Assembly (NCBI RefSeq): GCF_039535235.1
Contig: NZ_BAAAWU010000001.1
Location: 1,488,001-1,552,000 of the forward strand
Reading direction: 5' to 3'
Length of the DNA: 64,000 nucleotides
From: Streptomyces roseoviridis
Lineage (GTDB): Bacteria > Actinomycetota > Actinomycetes > Streptomycetales > Streptomycetaceae
The position numbers and the translations under genes are program-made. Under the pieces are notes generated by a model, which was given only the letters and a program-made list of their open reading frames with translations, had not been told where the DNA came from and searched no databases. This document shows positions 26,642 to 34,916 of the stretch, piece by piece; position 1 is the first letter of the stretch, and each line of letters starts with the position of its first letter.

Positions 26642-26953
26642 GGTGGCTCTCTTCTTGTGCTTCTAGTGATCAGGGGGGTGTCGTTCGTACGGGCCAAAGG
26701 GGACGGCCGGCCCTCGACATGCAGTTCATGTGCTGTTCACGTGGTGTGTGGCCTAGTACACAAGGCCCCCGACCTCGGGGTGCAGTGACAGAAACCATGA
26801 AGCGGTTGGCTGGCTGCCATCCTCGTCTTGTAGATTCGAACGAAAGGCGGGAAACAGTCACCTCACTGTTTCCCCCCGGAAACGGTGGCCCCACGCCACC
26901 GGCGACAACGCGACACCCATCCACCCCTGACGAAAAGGAACGGCGGCGACATC
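26642..26953. promoter_or_regulatory. Divergent control region between xdh and pucR
   Basis: These 312 bases hold no gene. For pucR, TTGGCT (26806-26811) and TAGATT (26831-26836) make a loose -35/-10 pair with 19 bases between. A perfect dyad follows at 26849-26874. On the xdh side the motif GTGAACAGCACATGAAC gives two TGAAC half-sites 11 bases apart. It is a likely place for PucR control of both directions. Confidence 0.5.
26849..26874. promoter_or_regulatory. Perfect dyad GGGAAACAGT-N6-ACTGTTTCCC
   Basis: Ten-base arms around CACCTC lie just downstream of the putative pucR -10, about where transcription would start. It may be the PucR binding site for autoregulation or an RNA hairpin in the pucR leader. 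Confidence 0.6.
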
Positions 26954-28648
26954 ATGCGGCTGCGCGCACTGCTGGAGAACGACGCGCTGGGGCTGCGCCT
27001 GCTCGGGGGCGACGACGAGCTGGACCGCACCGTCCGGGGCGTGATGACGACGGACCTGAAGGACCCCAGCCGCTACCTCTCCGGCGGTGAGCTGGTCCTC
27101 ACCGGCCTCGCCTGGCTGCGGGAGCCCGCCGACGCCGAACCCTTCGTCCGGATCCTCGCGTCCGCCGGAGTGGCCGCCCTCGCCGCCGGAGAGGCCGAGC
27201 TCGGCGACATCCCCGACGATCTCGTACAGGCGTGTTCTCGCCACCGGCTGCCGCTGTTCGCGGTCAACGAATCCGTTGCGTTCGCGACGATCACCGAGCA
27301 CGTTGTTCGACAGGTCTCCGGCGAGCGCGCCGGCGACCTCGCCGCCGTCGTCGACCGGCACAGGCGCCTGATGACCTCCGGTCCCGCCGGCGGCGGCCCC
27401 GAGGTCGTCCTCGACCTGCTCGGCTCCGACCTCGACCTGCGGGCCTGGGTGCTGTCCCCCACCGGGCGCCAGATCGCCGGTGCCGGAGAACCCCTGGAAC
27501 CCGGCCTGGCCGCCACCCTGGCCGGCGAGCACCTGGCCGCCACCCGCACCGGACGGCGCGGCCCGCACCGCCTCACGATCGCCGGATCGCCCTACTCGCT
27601 GTTCCCGATCCGCAACACCGGCCGCGGTGCCGCCCCCGCCACCCGCGACGTGCGCGAAACCGTCCTGTCGGACTGGCTGCTCGCCGTCGAGGCCGACGCC
27701 GGCGACTGGCCCGCCGCCCGCCTCGACCTGCTCCAGGGCGTCACCCAGCTCATCGCCGTCGAGCGCGACCGGCGCGAGGCCGCCCGCACCGTACGCCGCC
27801 GGCTCGCCCAGGAAGTCCTCGAGCTCGTCCAGACCGGCGCCGCGCCCGCCGAGATCGCCGCCCGCCTGCGCGTCGCCGCCCCCGTCCTCCTGCCCGGCCT
27901 CGGCACCGCCCCGCACTGGCAGGTCGTGGTCGCCCGCGTCGAATGGGACCAGGAGCCCGGTCAGACCGCCGTCGACACCGGCCCCATCGCCCAGTCCCTC
28001 CTGGAGGAGATCCTCGTCGACCCGGCGACCTCCGGGGCCGACTCCGCCGACCGCATCGCCGTCGCCCACAGCGGCGACGAGGCCATCGCCCTCGTCCCGC
28101 TCGCCACCGCGCCGCTGCCCGACAGCGAGGACGAGGTCCCCGCCGCCGTCGTCGGCCTGCACGCCGACACCCTGCTCGCCTCCGTCCGGGCCCCCCTCTC
28201 CGCCGGGCTCGACGGCGACGGCCGGCTCACCCTCGGCGTCAGCGCCGCCGTCCACTCCGCCGAGGGTCTGCGCGGCGCCCTCGAAGAGGCCCGGCACGCC
28301 CGCCGCGTCGCCGCCGCCCGCCCCGGCCGGGTCTGCGCCGCCGGACACCACGAGCTGGCCTCCCACGTCCTGCTGCTGCCGTTCGTGCCCGACGACGTGC
28401 GGCGCGCCTTCACCGCGCGGCTGCTCGACCCGCTCAAGGACTACGACCGCCGCCACCGCGCCGAGCTCATCCCCACCCTGGAAGCCTTCCTCGACTGCGA
28501 CGGCTCCTGGACCCGCTGCGCCACCCGCCTCCACCTGCACGTGAACACGCTGCGCTACCGGGTCGGGCGGATCGAGCAGCTCACCGGACGGGACCTGGCC
28601 CGTCTGGAGGACAAGCTCGACTTCTTCCTCGCCCTGCGCATGAGCTGA
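26954..28648 (+). CDS. pucR: PucR family transcriptional regulator of purine catabolism
   Basis: 564 residues from ATG 26954. The N-terminal purine catabolism regulatory domain (LRALLENDALGLRLLGGDDE, YLSGGELVLTGLAWLR) is followed by a central GGDEF-like CdaR segment and the C-terminal PucR helix-turn-helix (LETLEAFLDCDGSWTRCATR-type, then LHVNTLRYRVGRIEQLTGRDL). AAAAGGA lies upstream. PucR proteins sense purine breakdown products and activate or repress urate/xanthine genes; divergence from the xdh operon supports that here. Confidence 0.92.
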   Translation: MRLRALLENDALGLRLLGGDDELDRTVRGVMTTDLKDPSRYLSGGELVLTGLAWLREPADAEPFVRILASAGVAALAAGEAELGDIPDDLVQACSRHRLPLFAVNESVAFATITEHVVRQVSGERAGDLAAVVDRHRRLMTSGPAGGGPEVVLDLLGSDLDLRAWVLSPTGRQIAGAGEPLEPGLAATLAGEHLAATRTGRRGPHRLTIAGSPYSLFPIRNTGRGAAPATRDVRETVLSDWLLAVEADAGDWPAARLDLLQGVTQLIAVERDRREAARTVRRRLAQEVLELVQTGAAPAEIAARLRVAAPVLLPGLGTAPHWQVVVARVEWDQEPGQTAVDTGPIAQSLLEEILVDPATSGADSADRIAVAHSGDEAIALVPLATAPLPDSEDEVPAAVVGLHADTLLASVRAPLSAGLDGDGRLTLGVSAAVHSAEGLRGALEEARHARRVAAARPGRVCAAGHHELASHVLLLPFVPDDVRRAFTARLLDPLKDYDRRHRAELIPTLEAFLDCDGSWTRCATRLHLHVNTLRYRVGRIEQLTGRDLARLEDKLDFFLALRMS

Positions 28649-28707
28649 ACGGGTGAGACCGCGTCCGCGGGGAGCCCGTTCATCTCATCGGGTGATCAAG
28701 CGGACCG

Positions 28708-28735
28708 AGGGGCGGCAGGCGACTGCCGCCCCTTT
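28708..28735 (+). terminator. Terminator after pucR
   Basis: A perfect 11-bp stem (28708-28718, 28723-28733), loop GCGA, then TTT. A first, weaker dyad TGAACGGG...CCCGTTCA (28646-28682) overlaps the pucR stop codon. Confidence 0.85.
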
Positions 28736-28867
28736 GCCATGCCGGGCCCCGTTTCCGCCACCCCTCCCTTTGTGAAAAGTTTCACCCGACCCCTTGGCCC
28801 GGCCTTCCGATCCGTGCTGAGATGCCGTCCTACTCAACAGCTCGATGGCGCGCTCGGGGAGGGCAAT

Positions 28868-29617
28868 GTGGAGTACGGCCGGGGCACCCCACTGGAGACC
28901 GCGGTCTGGAGACTTCGCTCACGCGGCTGCTGGACCGACGCGGCCGAACTCCTCGCCCCACAAGCGGCCGAACCCGCCGTGGCCCTCGAACGGGCGGCCC
29001 TCCTGATCGAACGCTGCCTCTACACCGAGCAGGGCTGGGCCGACGCCGAGGAGGCCCTCCGCGCGGCCGAAGCCGTCGCGACGAGCGACGAGGAGCGCGG
29101 GGCCGCGGCCTGCGAACGCGGCTACCTCGCCTACGCCTCCACCCTGCTCGGCGTCCGCGACCGTGCCGACGAGGCCCGCGCCGCGCTCGGGCGCGCGGCG
29201 GCCCTCATCGGACCCGAGACGCCCCGGCGCGCCCTGCTCGACTTCCGGCGCGGCCTCGTCGCCCAGAACCTCGGCGACTCCCCCCAGGCGGCCCGCGCCG
29301 CCTACCGCCGCGCCCACGAAGGCGCCACCGCCCACGGCGACACCCTGCTGCTCTCCTTCACCTGGCGGCACCTGGCCGGTCTCGCCCTGCGCGAGGGCGA
29401 GTTGGCGGAGGCACGGCACGGCTTCACCGAATCCCTGCGCATCCGCGAGGAGTTGGGCTACCTGGTGGGCACGGTCCCGGCGCTGGCCTCCCTCGCGGAG
29501 GCGGAGACCGAACCGGAAGCGGGACGGCTACGGGCGGAGGCGGGACGGCTCTTCCGGCTTCTCGGAGGCGTACCGACGTGGCTGGCGGGGCAGTTGGCGC
29601 CGCGCGCGGCGATCTGA
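28868..29617 (+). CDS. Tetratricopeptide-like helical repeat protein
   Basis: 249 residues from GTG 28868, preceded by GGAGGGC; the frame is open farther upstream but that part overlaps the preceding promoter region. The sequence is a chain of antiparallel helix pairs (WADAEEALRAAEAVATSDEE, ADEARAALGRAAALIG, QAARAAYRRAHEGATAHGD, EARHGFTESLRIREELGY), characteristic of TPR proteins of the type found in Streptomyces regulators and chaperone-like scaffolds. No enzymatic motif. It converges with the beta-propeller gene across 120 bases of GGGTTTCGCG-type repeats. Confidence 0.78.
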   Translation: MEYGRGTPLETAVWRLRSRGCWTDAAELLAPQAAEPAVALERAALLIERCLYTEQGWADAEEALRAAEAVATSDEERGAAACERGYLAYASTLLGVRDRADEARAALGRAAALIGPETPRRALLDFRRGLVAQNLGDSPQAARAAYRRAHEGATAHGDTLLLSFTWRHLAGLALREGELAEARHGFTESLRIREELGYLVGTVPALASLAEAETEPEAGRLRAEAGRLFRLLGGVPTWLAGQLAPRAAI

Positions 29618-29737
29618 GGGTTTCGCGCGGGGCGCGGGCTTCGCGGGTTTCGCGGGGGCCGCGGGAGCGCGGTAGGGGGTGGCGCGGGTTCCGCTCCGGG
29701 CCGTCGGGTGCCTGCGAGCCGTGCCACGACGCGCGCG

Positions 29738-31267
29738 TTACCCACTGACCCGCTCCAGGCGGACCACTGCCTCGTCCATGCCGATGACCAGCGCACCGTC
29801 GGGTGTGACGGCAACCGAGCGGACCGGGGGCCCGGGGCGGAAGTCCAGGCGGTCACCCTGCTCCGGGCGGTCGAGCCGCACCGTGCCGTCGGCCCAGGCG
29901 ACCGCGAGGGCGGGGCCCTGCGGGGTCTCGGTGGCGGAGAGGGAGACGACCGGGGAGGGGCGCTCGGCCAGGGGGGCCGGGTCCGGGGCGCGGCCCGGGG
30001 TCCAACGGCGGACCGCGCCGTCGGTGCCGCCGCTGCAGACGAACGGGGTCGCCGACTCGACCGCCGCCACGGCGGTGACGCGGCCGCTGTGCAGGGCGGC
30101 CTGGTGGAGGCCGGTGAGGCCGAAGGCGTGGACGGAGCCGAGCCGGTCGCCGACGACCACGGAGCCCGCGATGGCGGCGAGTGCCGTGCCGGGGTGGCGG
30201 GTGAGGGTGGCGGAGACCGCCTCGGTGAGGCGCTGGAGGTAGGGCGGGCGGGGCCGGGTGCCCCGCACCGTGTGCAGCCGGCCCCGTTCGTCGAGCAGCA
30301 GCACGGTCCCGTCGGGTGCGGGGGCGAGGGAGGTGACGCGTCCGGTGACGGGGTGGTCGAGCCGCCCGAGGGGTCGGGCGTCGGCCGCGGCGAGCAGGTG
30401 GACGGTGCCGGCGAGGCCGGCGACGAGGAGGGTGCCGTCTTGGGCGGCGAGGGCGGCGACGGGGCCGGGCCAGGGCGGTGCGACGTCTCCGGCGACCCGG
30501 GTCCAGCGCACCCGCCAGGGCGCGCCCGCGGCGAGTTCGTGCAGTGCGGGCCGCAGCCGGGGGTCGGCGCCGTCGCCGAGGAGGGCGAGCAGGCCGAGGG
30601 CCCGGTCGGCGGGGGTGGCGGCGGCGCACAGGGCCTGGCCGGCCCGCAGCCAGGCGGGGCGGAGGCCGCCGTGGTCGTCGGCCGGGTCGAGGACGTAGCC
30701 GGTGGTGACGGCGACGGGGTCGGCGGCGCAGACGGCGTGCGGGTCGGAGAGGTCCGGTGGCGCGGGGGCGGGGATGCCGTGGGACGGTTCGGCGGCCTGG
30801 TCCTCGTCGACGACGGCGACGCGGCCTTCGGCGAGGACGTCGTGTTCGGGGGTGCCGGGAAGGGTCTCGACGACGACGCGGACCCGGCCGAGGCCGGCGA
30901 GGTCCTTGAGGAGGCGGGCCACGGCGAGCGGTTCGGCGGCGGTGTGCAGGGCGGGCAGGAGCAGCACGGTGCGGGCGGTGCGGCCGTCGTCGGTGGTGGC
31001 GAGGGCGCGGACGAGGTCGTCGGGTGAGCCGGCGACGACGCCGAGGTGGTCGGCGACGGCCCAGGCGGTGCCGAGGGCGGTGCGGCCGGTGAGCGGGACG
31101 AGGGCGCGGGTGGTGCGCCGGCGTCCGGCGACGCGGGGGCCGTGGGCGGCGAGCCAGTCGAGGAGCCCGGGGGCGCCGGTGACGAGGCAGAGGCGGGGGG
31201 CGTCGGGGTCGGTGAGCCAGCCGAGCAGGGCCGGGGCCCCGGGGCGCTCCGCGCGGACGGACGGCAT
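29738..31267 (-). CDS. WD40-like beta-propeller protein
   Basis: 509 residues from ATG 31267 (MPSVRAERPG), which follows AGAGGTG; the much longer open frame upstream crosses the GntR gene and is spurious. The first ~250 residues look like an alpha/beta domain (PRLCLVTGAPGLLDWLAAHG, ARTVLLLPALHTAAEPLAVA). From ~250 on, repeated blade-like segments appear (VAALAAQDGTLLVAGLAGTV, VTSLAPAPDGTVLLLDERGR, AVESATPFVCSGGTDGAVRR, VRSVAVTPDGALVIGMDEAV), as in WD40 or quinoprotein-type propellers. Probably a cytosolic scaffold or sensor of unknown partner. Confidence 0.75.
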   Translation of the reverse strand: MPSVRAERPGAPALLGWLTDPDAPRLCLVTGAPGLLDWLAAHGPRVAGRRRTTRALVPLTGRTALGTAWAVADHLGVVAGSPDDLVRALATTDDGRTARTVLLLPALHTAAEPLAVARLLKDLAGLGRVRVVVETLPGTPEHDVLAEGRVAVVDEDQAAEPSHGIPAPAPPDLSDPHAVCAADPVAVTTGYVLDPADDHGGLRPAWLRAGQALCAAATPADRALGLLALLGDGADPRLRPALHELAAGAPWRVRWTRVAGDVAPPWPGPVAALAAQDGTLLVAGLAGTVHLLAAADARPLGRLDHPVTGRVTSLAPAPDGTVLLLDERGRLHTVRGTRPRPPYLQRLTEAVSATLTRHPGTALAAIAGSVVVGDRLGSVHAFGLTGLHQAALHSGRVTAVAAVESATPFVCSGGTDGAVRRWTPGRAPDPAPLAERPSPVVSLSATETPQGPALAVAWADGTVRLDRPEQGDRLDFRPGPPVRSVAVTPDGALVIGMDEAVVRLERVSG

Positions 31268-31314
31268 GGGCACCTCTCGGTCGGCGCGGTCGGACGTACG
31301 GGAGACCTTAGTCG

Positions 31315-32097
31315 TCAGTCCTGCGCTCCGGTGAAGTGCTCCCGTACGAGGGACGACACGACGGGGAGGTCCTGGGCGACGAGGGCGTCGAGGAGGGCGG
31401 TGTGTTCGGCGGCGTCGGCGACGAGCCGGCCGTGACTGGTGGCGGGTGCGCTGACGAGGGGCCACTGGGAGCGGCGGTGGAGGTCGTCGGCGATGTGGAG
31501 GAGCTGTTCGTTGCCGGCGAGGGAGAGGACGGCGCGGTGGAAGGCGCGGTCGGCTTCGGCGTAGTGGGCGCGGTCGCCGCGGGCGGCGGCGGTGGCGGTG
31601 GCCTCGGCGAGGGGGCGGAGTTCGGCCCAGCGGGCAGCGGGGACGGTGCGGGCGAGCCGGAGCATCACGGGGACCTCGATGAGAGCGCGGACCTCGGCGA
31701 GTTCGGCGAGTTCGCGGGGGGTGCGTTCGATGACGCGGAAGCCGCGGTTGAGGACGACTTCGACGGCGCCCTCGGTGGCGAGTTGCTGCATGGCTTCGCG
31801 GACGGGGGTGGCGGAGACGCCGAAGCGTTCGGCGAGGACGGGGGCGGAGTAGACCTCGCCGGGGCGGAGTTCGCCGCCGACGAGGGCGGTGCGCAGCGCC
31901 TGGAGGACCTGGCCGCGGACGGAGTGCCGGCGGACGGTCCTGGGGGCGGGTTCGCCGTGGGTGTGTTCGCCGCGTACGTCGTGGGCGCGGGTCTGCCCGG
32001 GGACCCTCGCGGCGCCGTCGTACGGGGCCGCGGGGTCGCCGTGGGGCGCGGGCGCGGACCCGTCGGTGGTCCGTCCGCGCGTGTCGCCGTGCTCCAC
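31315..32097 (-). CDS. GntR family (FadR/FCD-type) transcriptional regulator
   Basis: 260 residues from GTG 32097, chosen for the AGGAGG seven bases upstream. A ~45-residue disordered N-terminus precedes the GntR winged helix (VRGQVLQALRTALVGGELRP, VLAERFGVSATPVREAMQQL, GFRVIERTPRELAELAEVR). The C-terminal part is an all-helical FCD domain (ALIEVPVMLRLARTVPAARW, ADRAFHRAVLSLAGNEQLLH, EHTALLDALVAQDLPVVSSL) that usually binds a carboxylic acid with a metal. No catabolic operon is adjacent, so the target is unknown. Confidence 0.9.
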   Translation of the reverse strand: MEHGDTRGRTTDGSAPAPHGDPAAPYDGAARVPGQTRAHDVRGEHTHGEPAPRTVRRHSVRGQVLQALRTALVGGELRPGEVYSAPVLAERFGVSATPVREAMQQLATEGAVEVVLNRGFRVIERTPRELAELAEVRALIEVPVMLRLARTVPAARWAELRPLAEATATAAARGDRAHYAEADRAFHRAVLSLAGNEQLLHIADDLHRRSQWPLVSAPATSHGRLVADAAEHTALLDALVAQDLPVVSSLVREHFTGAQD

Positions 32098-32201
32098 CCG
32101 GGTCCTCCTGCGCTGTCGTGCCGGGCCCCGGCTCGCGGTGGCGGGGTCCTCCGTGCACGATAGGCGGACGGCGTCGCAGTTCAAACACCGTACGCATCGG
32201 G

Positions 32202-32220
32202 TAAGGTAAGGCTTACCTGC
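32202..32220. promoter_or_regulatory. Iron box (DmdR/IdeR-type operator)
   Basis: The stretch contains AGGTAAG-G-CTTACCT (32204-32218), a perfect dyad matching the TTAGGTTAGGCT(A/C)ACCTAA consensus of actinobacterial iron repressors. It lies 28 bases upstream of the FhuF-like gene, so that gene should be derepressed in iron starvation. Confidence 0.85.
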
Positions 32221-32247
32221 TAACGATCGCGATTCGGTGGTCCCCGC

Positions 32248-33105
32248 ATGACCGTGCCCGCTCTGCTGCCGTCTGCTCCCGCCTCGCCCGTCGCGGCCGC
32301 GTACGCCCGGCTCGGCGAGGTGTTCACCGCTCTTCGCGTGGACGAACGGGCGAGTGACGAGGGCATGCCGCGCGGGACGGGCTGGGTGGCCTCGGACGCT
32401 CTCGGCGCGGGTGGAGACGGCCTGGACGCCTTCCTCGCCTGGGACGACACACAGGTGCGCCGGGACTACGGGCGGCCGGCCCGCCCCGACGTGGTGGCGA
32501 GCTTCGGTCTGCACCGGTACGCCTGGCCGGTCTGCCTGATGGTGACCCTTCCGTGGTTCCTGCACCGCAGGGTGCCCCGCCTTCCGGCCCGGAACGTGGC
32601 CTTCCAGCGGGCCCTCGGCCGGCTCGCGGTGCGGGTGGAGGAGTTCGCGTGCCTGCCGGGCGACCCGGCCGCCGCGCTGCCGGGCGCACGGGTGGTCGCG
32701 GACGAGGAGGCGCTGCGGGCCGAGGTGCGCGAGGCGCTGGCCGAGCACTTCGAGGAGGTCCTGGCCGGTTTCGGGCCGCGGATGCGCCGGGGCCGGCGGG
32801 CGCTGTGGGGCATGGTCACGGACGAGATCGTCGAGGGCCTGTGGTACGTCGCCGCGCTGCTGGGCGAGGAACGGCGGGCGCTGGCGGAGCTGGAGCGGCT
32901 GATGCCGGGGTCGGCCAGGCCCTACGTGGGGGCGGCCGGTTTCCGGGAGCTGCCGGGTTCGGCGGAGGCGTGCGGGACGGCACGCTCCACGCGGGACCGG
33001 GCGACGTGCTGCCTCTTCTACACGCTGCGCCCCGAGGACACCTGCCTGACGTGCCCGCGGACCGCCGACGCGGAGCGGGTCCGCCGGCTGGCGGCGACCG
33101 CCTGA
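32248..33105 (+). CDS. FhuF-like (2Fe-2S) siderophore-iron reductase
   Basis: 285 residues. The C-terminal cysteine motif CC-x10-C-x2-C (TCCLFYTLRPEDTCLTCPRT) is the unusual 2Fe-2S site of FhuF-type ferric reductases, which release iron from siderophores in the cytosol. The central region (PVCLMVTLPWFLHRRVPRLP) matches the ferric-iron-reductase domain. An iron box lies directly upstream, which strongly supports a role in iron acquisition. No siderophore transport or synthesis gene is adjacent, so it works with systems coded elsewhere. Confidence 0.9.
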   Translation: MTVPALLPSAPASPVAAAYARLGEVFTALRVDERASDEGMPRGTGWVASDALGAGGDGLDAFLAWDDTQVRRDYGRPARPDVVASFGLHRYAWPVCLMVTLPWFLHRRVPRLPARNVAFQRALGRLAVRVEEFACLPGDPAAALPGARVVADEEALRAEVREALAEHFEEVLAGFGPRMRRGRRALWGMVTDEIVEGLWYVAALLGEERRALAELERLMPGSARPYVGAAGFRELPGSAEACGTARSTRDRATCCLFYTLRPEDTCLTCPRTADAERVRRLAATA

Positions 33106-33313
33106 GACCACACCACTGCCCCGGGTGACGTGACTCGAACACAACCCCCTGCCGTCGCGCGGGAGTTCGACCAGATCGCACCTATTCGCATGCCGTGCGA
33201 CCCCGTTGGCGTGCTCTTGCCGCGAAACCCCCTGCCCGCCCCGCCCGGTCGGCCAGTATGGGCGGCCGTATCGCCCTGTTGCGAGGCACTACTGCGAGGC
33301 AAGGGACACCGCA

Positions 33314-34402
33314 ATGAGACTGACCGACATATCGCTGGACTGGCTGCTTCCGGGCGGCGTGATGGTGGCGGGAGTCCTGACGGCGGTGGCGGTGCTCGCG
33401 CGCGGCAAGCGCGCCGGTGACCAGGCCGCGGCCGAGGACTCCTGGGAGCGCAGCGAGGAGCGCCGCAGACGCAAGGAGGCCGTGTACGGCACCGCCTCCT
33501 ACGTCCTGCTCTTCTGCTGCGCCGCGGTCGCGGCGGCGCTCTCCTTCCACGGGCTCGTCGGCTTCGGCCGGCAGAACCTCAACCTCTCGGGAGGCTGGGA
33601 GTACCTGGTCCCCTTCGGCCTCGACGGCGCCGCGATGTTCTGCTCGGTGCTGGCCGTCCGGGAGGCCAGTCACGGCGACGCGGCCCTCGGCTCCCGCCTG
33701 CTGGTGTGGACGTTCGCGGGCGCCGCGGCCTGGTTCAACTGGGTGCACGCCCCGCGCGGCCTGGGCCACGCGGGCGCTCCGCAGTTCTTCGCCGGCATGT
33801 CGCTGTCGGCGGCGGTGCTCTTCGACCGGGCGCTGAAGCAGACCAGGCGGGCGGCGCTGCGCGAACAGGGCCTGATCCCGCGGCCGTTGCCGCAGATCCG
33901 GATGGTCCGCTGGCTGCGGGCGCCCCGGGAGACCTTCGGCGCCTGGTCGCTGATGCTCCTGGAAGGCGTACGGACCCTGGACGAGGCCGTCGACGAGGTG
34001 CGCGAGGACCGCCGGGAGAAGGAGCAGAACCGGATCCGCAGGCGGGAGCAGGCGAAGCTGGACCGGGCGCGGCTGAAGGCGCTGAACCGTCAGCACCGCG
34101 CCTTCGGCCGGTCCGGCCGGCAGGTCGAGATGGCGGCGCTGGGTGCCGCCTCGGGCGCGGGCTCCGCGACGGGCACGGTGCAGGCCGCCGTCGCGGAGCC
34201 CGCCATAGCGGACCCCGGACAGCTGCCGCTTCGCACCCGGCCCTCCCTCCAAGCCGTGAAGGGCGCTGAGCCGCGCCCGGGCGAGTCCCGCACGGCGGAG
34301 CCCCGGACGGTGGACCTCACCGCCGAGGACGACACCCAGACGCTGCCCCGGCTCGACTCCCTGGAGCGCAAGCTCGCGGACCTGGAGCAGCAGTTCGGCT
34401 GA
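33314..34402 (+). CDS. DUF2637 membrane protein
   Basis: 362 residues from ATG 33314. The N-terminal half has four to five membrane helices (WLLPGGVMVAGVLTAVAVLA, YVLLFCCAAVAAALSFHGLV, YLVPFGLDGAAMFCSVLAVR, LLVWTFAGAAAWFNWVHAPR, FFAGMSLSAAVLFDRALKQT), matching DUF2637, an actinobacterial family of unknown function also found beside plasmid-type DNA transfer genes. The cytoplasmic half is charged, with a coiled-coil-like stretch (EVREDRREKEQNRIRRREQA) and ends with another (LDSLERKLADLEQQF). Nothing nearby shows plasmid origin. Confidence 0.8.
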   Translation: MRLTDISLDWLLPGGVMVAGVLTAVAVLARGKRAGDQAAAEDSWERSEERRRRKEAVYGTASYVLLFCCAAVAAALSFHGLVGFGRQNLNLSGGWEYLVPFGLDGAAMFCSVLAVREASHGDAALGSRLLVWTFAGAAAWFNWVHAPRGLGHAGAPQFFAGMSLSAAVLFDRALKQTRRAALREQGLIPRPLPQIRMVRWLRAPRETFGAWSLMLLEGVRTLDEAVDEVREDRREKEQNRIRRREQAKLDRARLKALNRQHRAFGRSGRQVEMAALGAASGAGSATGTVQAAVAEPAIADPGQLPLRTRPSLQAVKGAEPRPGESRTAEPRTVDLTAEDDTQTLPRLDSLERKLADLEQQFG

Positions 34403-34424
34403 GCACGATGGTGGCGGGGCCGCC

Positions 34425-34829
34425 TCAGGCGGCCTCGCCGTTCAGTTCGAACCAGACGACCTTGCCCGCCCCGTGGTTCTCCACTCCCCAGGAGTCGGCG
34501 AGCGCCTGGACGAGGACGAGTCCCCTGCCGTGCGTACCGTCGTCGGCGTGCGGTACGCGCGGGGCGGGCAGTCCGGAGACGAAGTCGCGGACCTCGACCC
34601 TCAGGTGCTCGGGGGCGACGGTGGCGCTGACCACCGCCCCGTGGTCGGTGTGGACCAGGGCGTTGGTCACCAGCTCGCTGGTCAGCAGTTCCGCGACGTC
34701 GGTGGCGCCCGGCCCGCCCCACGTCCCGAGCATCGCCCGCAGGGCGTGCCGCACCTCCGGCACCGCGGCGAGATCCGCGCATCCCACCTTTCTGAGCAGC
34801 CCCGTCGGCTGTTTCGCCTCCCCGGCCAT
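34425..34829 (-). CDS. Anti-sigma-factor-type ATP-binding protein (HATPase_c_2)
   Basis: 134 residues from ATG 34829 (GGGGTGGGGGGAC upstream); the frame also allows GTG 34865 or 34910. The GHKL/Bergerat motifs are ELLTSELVTNALVHTD (N box) and ADDGTHGRGLVLVQALADSW (G1/G2 region), typical of the many small RsbW-like proteins in Streptomyces. Such proteins bind ATP and sigma or anti-anti-sigma factors, and sit in the cytosol. No sigma factor or STAS partner is adjacent. It follows poxB by 87 bases on the same strand. Confidence 0.86.
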   Translation of the reverse strand: MAGEAKQPTGLLRKVGCADLAAVPEVRHALRAMLGTWGGPGATDVAELLTSELVTNALVHTDHGAVVSATVAPEHLRVEVRDFVSGLPAPRVPHADDGTHGRGLVLVQALADSWGVENHGAGKVVWFELNGEAA

Positions 34830-34916
34830 GTCCCCCCACCCCGTCGTCGCGTCGAACAGGCTCACGGGGATGCATGCCCCGGGGGCACGCGGGCATTCAT
34901 CCGGGTGCACGGACGG

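Noticed and set aside
29738-32197. An 819-codon version of the beta-propeller gene
   Set aside because: The extra N-terminal part is antisense-frame sequence over the GntR gene; ATG 31267 has a ribosome-binding site and a protein-like start.
33314-34402. DUF2637 protein as evidence of an integrated conjugative element
   Set aside because: No integrase, attachment site repeats, tra or replication gene is nearby; the family also occurs widely on Streptomyces chromosomes.
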